Below are positions 7,838-15,406 of a stretch of 64,000 nt of DNA, one piece after another. The position numbers were made by a program, and so were the translations under genes. The notes under the pieces are model-generated. The model had not been told where the DNA came from, did no database searches, and saw only the letters and a program-made list of their open reading frames with translations. Numbering within the stretch: position 1 is the first letter of the stretch; each line of letters opens with the position of its first letter. The DNA comes from Microbacterium sp. MAH-37 (GTDB lineage Bacteria; Actinomycetota; Actinomycetes; Actinomycetales; Microbacteriaceae): contig NZ_WSEN01000001.1 of assembly GCF_009758255.1 (NCBI RefSeq), forward strand, positions 27,860-91,859, read 5' to 3'.

Positions 7838-8287
7838 ATGGAGACTCGCGACATCCTGATGGTGCCCGTGTACTTCTCCTCGAGTTCTTCGGGAATGGTG
7901 CGCGGCTTCGCCGAGCGACTGCGGCGGCCGGTCTTCGACCTCGCCGTGCGCGAGGTCAGGCAGTCCGTTCCGGAGGGACCGTGGGTGCTGCTGACGCCGT
8001 CGTACGTCACGGGCAATCCCCTGAACGACACGATCCCGGAGCCGGTGAAGCGGTTCCTGTCCCGCCCGCGTACGAGGCGGCTGATGGTGGGCGTGATGGG
8101 ATCGGGCAATCGCAACTTCGGTGCGCACTACCAGGCGGCGTGCCGGCACATCGCGCGGGCATCGAGGCGTCCGGTGCTGCTCGAGTTCGAACTGCAGGGC
8201 ACGCTGGAGGACGTCGAGCAGGCCCGGCGGGTGCTCACCGTCGTGGATCGCCGGCTGGCGGGGATCACGCGGCCAGGACAGAGCTGA
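7838..8287 (+). CDS. nrdI: NrdI flavodoxin-like class Ib ribonucleotide reductase activator
   Basis: NrdI is the small flavoprotein that supplies oxidant to assemble the dimanganese-tyrosyl cofactor of NrdF. The 149-aa product has PVYFSSSSSGMVRGFAERL (FMN phosphate loop), LLTPSYVTGN, and the family hallmark VMGSGNRNFGAHY. It is slightly longer than typical NrdI at both ends. No nrdH, nrdE or nrdF lies in the window, so it is separated from its usual operon, or they lie elsewhere in the genome. Confidence 0.9.
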   Translation: METRDILMVPVYFSSSSSGMVRGFAERLRRPVFDLAVREVRQSVPEGPWVLLTPSYVTGNPLNDTIPEPVKRFLSRPRTRRLMVGVMGSGNRNFGAHYQAACRHIARASRRPVLLEFELQGTLEDVEQARRVLTVVDRRLAGITRPGQS

Positions 8288-8518
8288 CCCGGCCGGATGC
8301 GGCGGACCTAGGAGGCCCACGGCCTGTGCGGTAACCGGCGGCACATCGTCGCTTCGTCCTGCCACTCGTCGCAGATCCGACACCGTTCGTCGCAGGAACG
8401 CGCAGCACGGGGCCAACGCCGTCGCGCGCTCCCGACCCGCGTTCCTACCGTGTCAGCACGCGATGAAGCACACGAGAGCATGCAACGCGTCGTGCCGACG
8501 AACTCGAAGGAGAGTCAG

Positions 8519-9043
8519 TTGTCCACATACCGTTCCGCACCCCGGTCGATGGTCCTCGCCGTCGCCGGGACCGTCCTCGTCACAGGTCTGGTGACGACCG
8601 GTCTCCAGGGCGGCTTCGCCCCGGAGACCTCCTCCGTCCCGGGACATTCCCCGGGCTCCTCCAAGAAGGTCCTGCAGACCGATGACGCCCCCGCCGCGAT
8701 CGGCCCGTACTCCCAGGGGATAGCGGCAGGGCGAACGATCTACGTCTCGGGGCAACTGCCCATCGACCCGAAGGTCGGGAAGATCGACAACAGCCAGTCG
8801 ATCTCCGAGCAGACCGCCCTGTCGGTGCAGAACGTCCGAGCCGTGCTGAAGGAGGCGAGGCTCGATCTCGACGACGTCGTCAGCGCGACCGTCTATCTGT
8901 CCGACATGGACGACTTCGCCGCCTTCAACGAGGTCTACGCCGAGTACTTCGGCACCGAAGCCGCGCCGGCGCGCGCGACCGTCGAGGTCGCGGCGCTACC
9001 GCAGGGAGCAAAAGTCGAGATCAGCGCGATCGCCGTTCGATAG
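8519..9043 (+). CDS. Exported RidA/YjgF-like enamine/imine deaminase
   Basis: RidA proteins hydrolyse 2-aminoacrylate and other enamines or imines released by PLP enzymes. Unlike normal cytosolic RidA (about 125 aa), this 174-aa protein carries an N-terminal signal or anchor (MSTYRSAPRSMVLAVAGTVL) and a Ser/Pro-rich linker before the domain. Domain marks: DDAPAAIGPYSQGI, IYVSGQLPIDP, VRAVLKEAR and the C-terminal PARATVEVAALPQGA with the conserved catalytic-site Arg. The TTG start at 8519 is chosen because AAGGAG lies 6 nt upstream; a GTG at 8450 would add 23 residues ahead of the signal. It precedes the Tat-exported PLP enzyme by 12 bp, so the two likely act together outside the membrane. Confidence 0.88.
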   Translation: MSTYRSAPRSMVLAVAGTVLVTGLVTTGLQGGFAPETSSVPGHSPGSSKKVLQTDDAPAAIGPYSQGIAAGRTIYVSGQLPIDPKVGKIDNSQSISEQTALSVQNVRAVLKEARLDLDDVVSATVYLSDMDDFAAFNEVYAEYFGTEAAPARATVEVAALPQGAKVEISAIAVR

Positions 9044-9055
9044 GAGATGAAGACC

Positions 9056-10447
9056 ATGGAAACGCAGGACATGCAGACATCCGGATTCTCGCGCCGCAAC
9101 GCGCTCAAGCTCTTCGGCGCCGGAGCAGGAGCCGTCGGACTAAGCACCCTCGGCCTCGCCTCGCCCGCGGGCGCGACGTCCTCCGCCGTCGTCCCCGCCG
9201 CCAACGACGCGGCGTTCTGGCGCAAGGTCGAGCAGATGTTCGTGCTCGACAAGCGCATCCTCTACATGAACGTCGGAACCGTCGGCTCGCCGCCGCGTCA
9301 GGTGCTCGACGTCGTCGACGCCGTCCACCGGCAGGTCGCGCGGGACGCCGAGGCCTCCTACAGCGATTTCGCGGACGTGCGCCAGACGATCGCCACGGCG
9401 CACGGCGTCGACAAGGACGAGATCGTCATCACGCACAACACCTCGGACGGCATGTCGAAGGCGCTGCTCGGCCTGAACCTGCGTGTGGGCGACGAGATCC
9501 TGACGACCAACCACGAGCACGGCGGCGGCAACACCCCGATGGCGATGCTGCACGATCGTCAGGGCGTGGTGATCAAGCGGGTGGAACTGCCGATCGGCGG
9601 CGAGCAGAAGGCCGAGGAGATCGTCGAGCTCTTCCGGGCCGGCATCACCGGCCGCACCAAGCTGATCATGTTCTCCGCGCCGACGTACCTCACGGGCACG
9701 ATGCTGCCGATCAGGGAGCTCGCCCTGCTCGCGCAGGAGCACGGGATCCCCACGCTCGTCGACGGCGCGCACATCCCCGGGATGATGAACTACAACTTCC
9801 GGGAGCTCGGCGTCGACTTTCTCGCGGCATCGGCCGCGAAGTGGCAGTGCGGCCCCGGAGGCACAGGCATCCTCTACATCCGCAACCGCGTGAACGCGGC
9901 GAACCCGAACCCGCTGCCGGAGTTCTGGCCGATCGTGTCGTCTGGTTACCCGACCGACGGGTCGGTGGATCTGCGCCATCGCGACCAGTCCCAGGACATC
10001 GGCAAGTACCTGCAGTCCGTCGGAAACGGCAGCAAGGCGCTCAACGCCGGAGTGCAGAAGGCCTCCGAGGTCTGGGAGCAGATCGGGCGCCAGCGCATCC
10101 AGGAGCACATCGTCGGGCTCGGGGACTATCTCAAGGAGCAGGTCGTCGAGCGCTGGGGAGCCTCGGCGCTCTACTCGGCGAAGTCGGATGCCCGGCTCAC
10201 CTGCGCGCTGACGGGGTTCAACCCCTTCCAGAACCCGGCCGATGTGAAGAACTCGCAGAAGTCCGCCGACTTCGTCGCTCGCCTGCTCGACGAGTACCGG
10301 ATCGAGATCCGCAACACCTCGGTGGCGGTCATCGGCGACACGGTGAAGCACAGTCCGGTGCGCGTGTCGACGCACCTGTTCCACCAGCGGGACGACGTCG
10401 ACCGGCTCGTCGACGCGGCCTGGAAGCTGTCCAAGCGGATGGCCTGA
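9056..10447 (+). CDS. Tat-exported class V PLP-dependent enzyme (isopenicillin N epimerase-like)
   Basis: This 463-aa fold-type I PLP enzyme belongs to the aminotransferase class V group (CefD, cysteine desulfurase and C-S lyase relatives). The N-terminus is a clear twin-arginine signal, FSRRNALKLFGAGAGAVG, ending near ASPAGA, consistent with export after the cofactor is bound. Domain marks: ITHNTSDGMSKALLG, TTNHEHGG, LVDGAHIPGM (PLP Asp) and AASAAKWQCGPGG, where the Lys should form the Schiff base. The ATG at 9056 fits AGGAG spacing better than the ATG at 9047. It follows the exported RidA and precedes cstA. Reaction (lyase, epimerase or transaminase) is not readable from sequence. Confidence 0.9.
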   Translation: METQDMQTSGFSRRNALKLFGAGAGAVGLSTLGLASPAGATSSAVVPAANDAAFWRKVEQMFVLDKRILYMNVGTVGSPPRQVLDVVDAVHRQVARDAEASYSDFADVRQTIATAHGVDKDEIVITHNTSDGMSKALLGLNLRVGDEILTTNHEHGGGNTPMAMLHDRQGVVIKRVELPIGGEQKAEEIVELFRAGITGRTKLIMFSAPTYLTGTMLPIRELALLAQEHGIPTLVDGAHIPGMMNYNFRELGVDFLAASAAKWQCGPGGTGILYIRNRVNAANPNPLPEFWPIVSSGYPTDGSVDLRHRDQSQDIGKYLQSVGNGSKALNAGVQKASEVWEQIGRQRIQEHIVGLGDYLKEQVVERWGASALYSAKSDARLTCALTGFNPFQNPADVKNSQKSADFVARLLDEYRIEIRNTSVAVIGDTVKHSPVRVSTHLFHQRDDVDRLVDAAWKLSKRMA

Positions 10448-10459
10448 TCCGAGGGGCCC

Positions 10460-10492
10460 AGCCGGCGCATCCGTTCCGCGGATGCGCCGGCT
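10460..10492. terminator. Stem-loop between the PLP enzyme and cstA
   Basis: AGCCGGCGCATCCG pairs with CGGATGCGCCGGCT around TTCCG, a perfect 14-bp stem. No U-tract follows. It may terminate or attenuate transcription, or protect the upstream mRNA, rather than insulate fully. Confidence 0.5.
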
Positions 10493-10552
10493 GCCCCGTC
10501 CCTGCACGTACGCACCCACCCGAAAACACCATCGCGTCTCGAGGAGGAGACC

Positions 10553-12826
10553 ATGACATCCACCCCAGCCGCCGGCGACGGCGCTCGCGCCGCCGAGAAG
10601 GCGCCCGACACCCCACCCGTCGCCGTACCCGAGGCGGACCTCAAGCGGGATGCCCGCTGGACACCCCTGAAGATCGTGATCTGGGCGGCCATCGCGCTGC
10701 TCGGCGGTGTCGCCTGGACGATGCTCGCCTTCATCCGTGGCGAGACCGTCAACGCGATCTGGTTCGTCTTCGCGTCAGTGTGCACATATCTGATCGGGTA
10801 CCGGTTCTACTCGAAGGTGATCGAGAAGTACATCACCCGCCCGGACGACCGCCGCGCCACCCCGGCTGAGATCCGCGACGACGGCAAGGACTACGTTCCC
10901 ACCGACCGCAGGGTGCTCTTCGGGCATCACTTCGCCGCCATCGCCGGCGCCGGACCGCTGGTCGGGCCCGTGCTCGCAGCGCAGATGGGATTCCTCCCGG
11001 GCACCATCTGGATCATCGTCGGCGTCGTGCTCGCAGGCGCGGTGCAGGACTACACCGTGCTCTTCTTCTCGATGCGCCGCGGAGGACGGTCGATCGGGCA
11101 GATGGCGCGTGACGTGCTGGGCAAGGTCGGCGGGACGGCGGCGATCATCGCGTCGCTGCTCATCATGATCATCATCGTCGCGATCCTCGCCCTCGTCGTC
11201 GTCAACGCGCTCGGCGAGAGCCCGTGGGGCGTCTTCAGCGTCGCCATGACGCTGCCCATCGCGATCTTCATGGGGCTGTACCTGCGCTTCCTGCGCCCCG
11301 GCCGGATCACCGAGGTGTCGCTGATCGGCTTCGTGCTGCTGATCGCCGCGATCATCGGGGGCGGCGTGGTGGCCGGCACCGAATGGGGCCAGGCGATGTT
11401 CCACCTGGACCGCTCGGTGATCGCCTGGGGCATCATCATCTACGGCTTCATCGCGGCCGTCCTGCCGGTGTGGCTGCTGCTCGCTCCCCGCGACTACCTC
11501 TCCACGTTCATGAAGATCGGCGTGATCGTCATGCTGGCGGCTGCCATCGTCATCGTGCGCCCCGAGATCACGGTGCCCGCGTTCACCGACTTCGCCTTCA
11601 CAGGTCTCGGTCCGGTGTTCTCCGGACCGCTCTTCCCCTTCCTGTTCGTGACGATCGCCTGCGGGGCGCTCTCCGGCTTCCACGCGCTCATCTCCTCCGG
11701 CACCACGCCGAAGATGGTCGAGAAGGAGCGGCAGACCCGGTTCATCGGGTACGGCGGGATGCTGATGGAGTCGTTCGTCGCGATCATGGCGCTCGTCGCC
11801 GCGATCTCGATCGACCAGGGCATCTACTTCGCGATGAACGCGCCGGCAGCGCTCACCGGGGGAACACCCGAGGCAGCGGTCGCGTTCGTCAACTCCCTCG
11901 GCCTGACCGGGGTGCAGTTGACCCCGGACATGCTGACCTCGACGGCCGCAGCCGTGGGGGAGGAGACGATCATCTCCCGCACCGGTGGAGCACCGACCCT
12001 GGCGCTCGGTCTCGCGCACATCATGCAGCAGATCGGGGGAGGTACGGCTCTGATGGGCTTCTGGTACCACTTCGCGATCATGTTCGAGGCGCTGTTCATC
12101 CTCACGGCCGTCGATGCGGGGACTCGCGTGGCACGCTTCATGCTGCAGGACTCCATCGGCGCCTGGGTGCCGAAGTTCCGTGACATCAGCTGGCGCCCGG
12201 GCGTGTGGATCTGCACGGCGATCATGGTCGCCGGGTGGGGTTACATCCTCATCCTCGGTGTCACGGATCCGCTCGGCGGGATCAACACCTTCTTCCCGCT
12301 TTTCGGCATCGCCAACCAGCTGCTCGCGGCGATCGCGCTGGCGGTGGTCTTCGCGATCGTGGCCAAGCGGGGTCCGAGCTACGTGCGCTGGCTGTGGATC
12401 ATCGGCGTGCCGCTGGCGTTCACCGCGGTGATCACGATCACGGCGTCGATGTACAAGATCTTCTCGCCGGTGCCGGCCATCGGATACTGGGCCAACAACG
12501 CGAAGTACCGTGCCGCTCAGGCCACCGGCGACGGCAGCCTCGGCACGCCCGAGATGGTGGAGGCGGTGATCCGCAACACTGCGGTCCAGGGCACGCTGTC
12601 GATCATCTTCGTCGTACTGACGATCGTCGTCATCCTCGTCGCGGCCGGTTCTGCGATCAACTCGATCCGTCGGGGCCTCAGCGACGACGGGGAGGACGCC
12701 CCGGTGCCCTCGCAGCGCTTCGCGCCGGCGGGTCTGATCGCGAGCCGTTCGGAGCGCGAGCTCGAGGCGCGGTGGCAGGTGTACGACGCCGAGCGCGGTG
12801 TGTCGCGTCAGACGGGGCAGCACTGA
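10553..12826 (+). CDS. cstA: CstA-family carbon starvation / pyruvate or peptide transporter
   Basis: This 757-aa polytopic membrane protein has a hydrophilic N-terminus of about 45 residues, then some 16-18 transmembrane segments. CstA hallmarks: GHHFAAIAGAGPLVGPVLAAQ, LAGAVQDYTVLFFSMRRGGRS, and GALSGFHALISSGTTPK. The family includes E. coli CstA and BtsT, which import pyruvate (and peptides) with a proton. The ATG has GAGGAGGAG upstream. The stop overlaps the YbdD/YjiX gene (TGATG). Context (exported PLP enzyme and RidA upstream, LytS/LytTR pair downstream) supports pyruvate uptake, by inference. Confidence 0.93.
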   Translation: MTSTPAAGDGARAAEKAPDTPPVAVPEADLKRDARWTPLKIVIWAAIALLGGVAWTMLAFIRGETVNAIWFVFASVCTYLIGYRFYSKVIEKYITRPDDRRATPAEIRDDGKDYVPTDRRVLFGHHFAAIAGAGPLVGPVLAAQMGFLPGTIWIIVGVVLAGAVQDYTVLFFSMRRGGRSIGQMARDVLGKVGGTAAIIASLLIMIIIVAILALVVVNALGESPWGVFSVAMTLPIAIFMGLYLRFLRPGRITEVSLIGFVLLIAAIIGGGVVAGTEWGQAMFHLDRSVIAWGIIIYGFIAAVLPVWLLLAPRDYLSTFMKIGVIVMLAAAIVIVRPEITVPAFTDFAFTGLGPVFSGPLFPFLFVTIACGALSGFHALISSGTTPKMVEKERQTRFIGYGGMLMESFVAIMALVAAISIDQGIYFAMNAPAALTGGTPEAAVAFVNSLGLTGVQLTPDMLTSTAAAVGEETIISRTGGAPTLALGLAHIMQQIGGGTALMGFWYHFAIMFEALFILTAVDAGTRVARFMLQDSIGAWVPKFRDISWRPGVWICTAIMVAGWGYILILGVTDPLGGINTFFPLFGIANQLLAAIALAVVFAIVAKRGPSYVRWLWIIGVPLAFTAVITITASMYKIFSPVPAIGYWANNAKYRAAQATGDGSLGTPEMVEAVIRNTAVQGTLSIIFVVLTIVVILVAAGSAINSIRRGLSDDGEDAPVPSQRFAPAGLIASRSERELEARWQVYDAERGVSRQTGQH

Positions 12827-13062
12827 TGTCCGTCGATGGCCGGGGCTTGCCGTCCGCATCCGCCACCTTCGGGCGGCGGGTGCGGGCAGCGCTCGCGAGC
12901 GTCCGCTGGTACGTGACCGCGCTGATGGGCGACCGCGCCTATGCCGACTTCGTCGCTCACCAGCGCAGGAATCATCCAGGCGCCGATATCCCCACGGAAC
13001 GCGAATTCTGGTGCGACCGGATGGCGGAGCAGGACCGCAATCCAGGCGCACGATGCTGCTGA
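12826..13062 (+). CDS. YbdD/YjiX-family small partner of CstA
   Basis: A 78-aa soluble protein with the family core VRWYVTALMGDRAYADFVAHQ followed by HPGADIPTEREFWCDRM. YbdD or YjiX genes almost always follow cstA or btsT, and are reported to be needed for full pyruvate transport in enterobacteria. The start ATG shares its A with the cstA stop, which indicates coupled translation and about equal stoichiometry. Slightly longer at both ends than the E. coli protein (about 65 aa). Confidence 0.9.
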   Translation: MSVDGRGLPSASATFGRRVRAALASVRWYVTALMGDRAYADFVAHQRRNHPGADIPTEREFWCDRMAEQDRNPGARCC

Positions 13063-13070
13063 CTCGGCCC

Positions 13071-13076
13071 TAGGCT
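13071..13076 (+). promoter_or_regulatory. -10 box TAGGCT, leaderless promoter of the LytS-type kinase
   Basis: The box ends 7 nt before the ATG at 13084. It gives the kinase-regulator-symporter operon its own promoter, 9 bp after the end of the YbdD gene. Confidence 0.5.
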
Positions 13077-13083
13077 GAGGCGC

Positions 13084-14268
13084 ATGACCGACCAGGCTCT
13101 GGTTGCGGGTGCATTCGGAGTGGTCGCGGGGGCAATGCTCGCCCTCGTGGCCCTCTGGATGCTGCGCCTCGCGCGAGGGTCGCGGGTTCTCGGTGGCGAG
13201 GCGGAGCGCGCGACGAGCCGCACCCTGCACCTCGCGGGCCTGGCCGCTGCAGAGCTGCGCTCCGACCGTGGGCCGGACCTCGTGCGTGCCGCCCGTCACC
13301 TGCGCAACCTGCTCGGAGTGCAGGCAGTCGCCTTCGTGACCACGGAGGGAGCGATCGCGATCGACGGCTCCATCAGCGGACTGGAGAATTCGGCGCAGCG
13401 GATCGCCGCCCGGGTCCGGGAGACGGGGCGCCGCCAGGTGTTCCCCCGGCGCAGCAGGGACGACGGCTCGCACGAGGCGGTCGGAGCGCCGATGACGGTC
13501 GACGGAGAGAGCAGGGGAGTGCTGATCGCCTTCGCCGAGACCGTGCGGGGTCCCCTTGTACGTGCCACCGGAGATGTGGCGGAATGGTGCGCGGCGCAGA
13601 TCGCTCTGACCGAGCTGGAGGATTCGCGCGCGAGCCTGGCCGAGGCCGAATTGCGCAGCCTGCGCGCCCAGATCAGCCCGCACTTCATCTACAACTCGCT
13701 GGCGGCGATCGCGTCGTTCATCACCACCGATCCGGTGCGGGCCCGGACGCTGGTACTCGACTTCGCCGACTTCACCCGGTACTCGTTCCGGCAGAAGGGG
13801 GAGTTCGCGACCCTCGCGCAGGAGCTCGGCAGCATCCGCAACTATCTCCAGCTGGAGCGCGCGAGGTTCGGCGATCGGCTCGACGTCCGCCTGCAGATCG
13901 CGCCGGAGACACTGTCGACGGTGATCCCGTTCCTCTCGGTGCAGCCGCTCGTCGAGAACGCGGTGCGGCACGGCCTCGAACCACTTGCCTCCGGCGGGCG
14001 CATCGTCATCGCCGCCGCTGATGAGACGACGCACACCGAGATATCCGTTGAAGACGACGGAGCGGGCATGGATCCGCAACGGGTGCAGCGGGCGCTCACC
14101 GACCCGGCGGGAACGTCCCACATCGGCCTGCGCAACGTCGACACGCGGCTGCGGCGGCTGTACGGGAAGGAAGGCGGTCTCATCATCGAGACGAACATCG
14201 ACGCCGGTACCATGGTCCGGATGCGGATTCCGAAGTCGCAACCGCTGCATGAGACGGACGCGCCATGA
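13084..14268 (+). CDS. LytS-family sensor histidine kinase with GAF-like domain
   Basis: A 394-aa kinase with one N-terminal membrane segment (residues 5-27), a GAF-like cytoplasmic sensor (about 45-180), the His_kinase domain with SPHFIYNSL (H200 as phosphoacceptor) and an HATPase with PLVENAVRHGLEP and VEDDGAGMD. It lacks the multi-span 5TMR_LYT sensor of BtsS/YehU, so sensing is probably intracellular. It overlaps its regulator by ATGA. Its neighbours are a CstA/YjiX pair on one side and an SSS symporter on the other, so a carboxylate (pyruvate, acetate or similar) is the likely signal (inference). Confidence 0.92.
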   Translation: MTDQALVAGAFGVVAGAMLALVALWMLRLARGSRVLGGEAERATSRTLHLAGLAAAELRSDRGPDLVRAARHLRNLLGVQAVAFVTTEGAIAIDGSISGLENSAQRIAARVRETGRRQVFPRRSRDDGSHEAVGAPMTVDGESRGVLIAFAETVRGPLVRATGDVAEWCAAQIALTELEDSRASLAEAELRSLRAQISPHFIYNSLAAIASFITTDPVRARTLVLDFADFTRYSFRQKGEFATLAQELGSIRNYLQLERARFGDRLDVRLQIAPETLSTVIPFLSVQPLVENAVRHGLEPLASGGRIVIAAADETTHTEISVEDDGAGMDPQRVQRALTDPAGTSHIGLRNVDTRLRRLYGKEGGLIIETNIDAGTMVRMRIPKSQPLHETDAP

Positions 14269-14993
14269 TCGTGGATGTACTCGTCGCCGACGACGAGGCG
14301 CCCGCCCTTGCCGAGCTCGTGGCACTGCTCGAGATGGATGCCAGGATCGGCGCCATCCACGCCGTGTCCAGTGGCGCCGATGCGTTGCGCACGCTGTCGA
14401 GCGAAGCCGTGGATGCGGTGTTCCTCGACATCCACATGCCGGGTGTGGACGGATTCGATCTGGCTCGGGCACTGGACAGGTTCGCGGAGAGGCCGGCCGT
14501 CGTCTTCGTGACCGCCGATGACGCGCGGGCGCTCGAAGCCTTCGACGTGCACGCTCTCGACTACGTCCTCAAGCCGGTCCGGCCGGAGCGACTGCAGCGC
14601 GCGGTGGACCGACTGGTCGAAGATCGGCGGACGGGCGACACGACCGACGGCGGCGATGAGGAGACCGTTCCGGTGTCGTCGGGGCAGTCGGTGCGTCTCG
14701 TGCGACGCGGTGACGTGCGCTGGGTGAAGGCGGAGGGCGACTACTCGCGGCTGTGGACCGAATCCGGGGCCAGCCACCTGGTCCGCATCCCCATCTCCGA
14801 GCTCGAGGAGCGCTGGTCGGCGGCCGGGTTCGTACGGATCCACCGGTCGTATCTCGTGCACGCCGAGGCGGTCACCGAGCTGCGTCTCACCGGGCCACTG
14901 CCGGCCGTGGCACTGCCGGAGATCGAGCTGCCTGTGAGTCGCCGGCTGATACCGTCCGTGCGCAGCCGGCTGGTGAAGGCCGATGCACGATGA
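14265..14993 (+). CDS. LytTR-family response regulator
   Basis: This 242-aa regulator has a receiver domain (DD at 9-10, phosphoacceptor D55 in FLDIHMPG, ALDYVLKPV with the conserved Lys). It is followed by a LytTR DNA-binding domain (about 135-240; VRWVKAEGDYSRLW, FVRIHRSYLVH). BtsR and YpdB of E. coli, which induce CstA-family and other pyruvate transporters, have this same architecture. It starts in the kinase stop (ATGA) and ends in the start of the next gene (ATGA). Expected targets are cstA and the symporter, not shown. Confidence 0.92.
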   Translation: MIVDVLVADDEAPALAELVALLEMDARIGAIHAVSSGADALRTLSSEAVDAVFLDIHMPGVDGFDLARALDRFAERPAVVFVTADDARALEAFDVHALDYVLKPVRPERLQRAVDRLVEDRRTGDTTDGGDEETVPVSSGQSVRLVRRGDVRWVKAEGDYSRLWTESGASHLVRIPISELEERWSAAGFVRIHRSYLVHAEAVTELRLTGPLPAVALPEIELPVSRRLIPSVRSRLVKADAR

Positions 14994-15406
14994 ACGAGGA
15001 CGGCGAGGATGATCGACCGCGTCGGGTGCGCGTCGCCTTCGATCCGGCCGTCCTCTCCGCGGATTCTTCCCGTACTCACGGCATCGCGCTGCCGGGGTCG
15101 CCGGTGCGGGAGGCCGAGTCGGTCTTCCTGACCGACCTGATGCGCGCGCAGCTGCGGCTGGCGGGCGCGTGTCTGATCGGGTTCATCCTGGCTTCGCTGC
15201 TGCTCACCGCCGCGATCGTGGTGCTCGCGAGCACCGTGGACCCTGTGTTGTTCGGGGTGCCCCTGTCGTGGCTTCTGCAGGCCTACGCCTACTATCCCGT
15301 CATCCTCTTCTTCGCGATCGTGTTCGCCCGCAACGCGGCGCGGAATGAGCGGCGGTTCCGGATGCTGGCCGACGAGGACGACGACGGCGAGGGCGGGGCA
15401 CGATGA
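14990..15406 (+). CDS. Small two-span membrane protein (DUF485-like position)
   Basis: A 138-aa protein: an acidic and basic soluble N-terminus (MNEDGEDDRPRRVRVAFDPA), then two transmembrane helices (about residues 58-85 and 92-118) and a charged C-terminus. It is placed directly before an acetate/solute-type symporter, the place DUF485 proteins occupy next to actP. DUF485 similarity is weak by eye, so this is positional inference. ATGA overlaps at both ends. Confidence 0.75.
   Translation: MNEDGEDDRPRRVRVAFDPAVLSADSSRTHGIALPGSPVREAESVFLTDLMRAQLRLAGACLIGFILASLLLTAAIVVLASTVDPVLFGVPLSWLLQAYAYYPVILFFAIVFARNAARNERRFRMLADEDDDGEGGAR

Noticed and set aside
8450..8518. GTG start 69 bp upstream for the RidA-like gene
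   Set aside because: No ribosome binding site; TTG at 8519 has AAGGAG and places the signal sequence at the N-terminus.
10775..13051. Long open frame antisense to cstA
   Set aside because: His/Asp/Arg-rich shadow of a membrane protein; no start site or motif.
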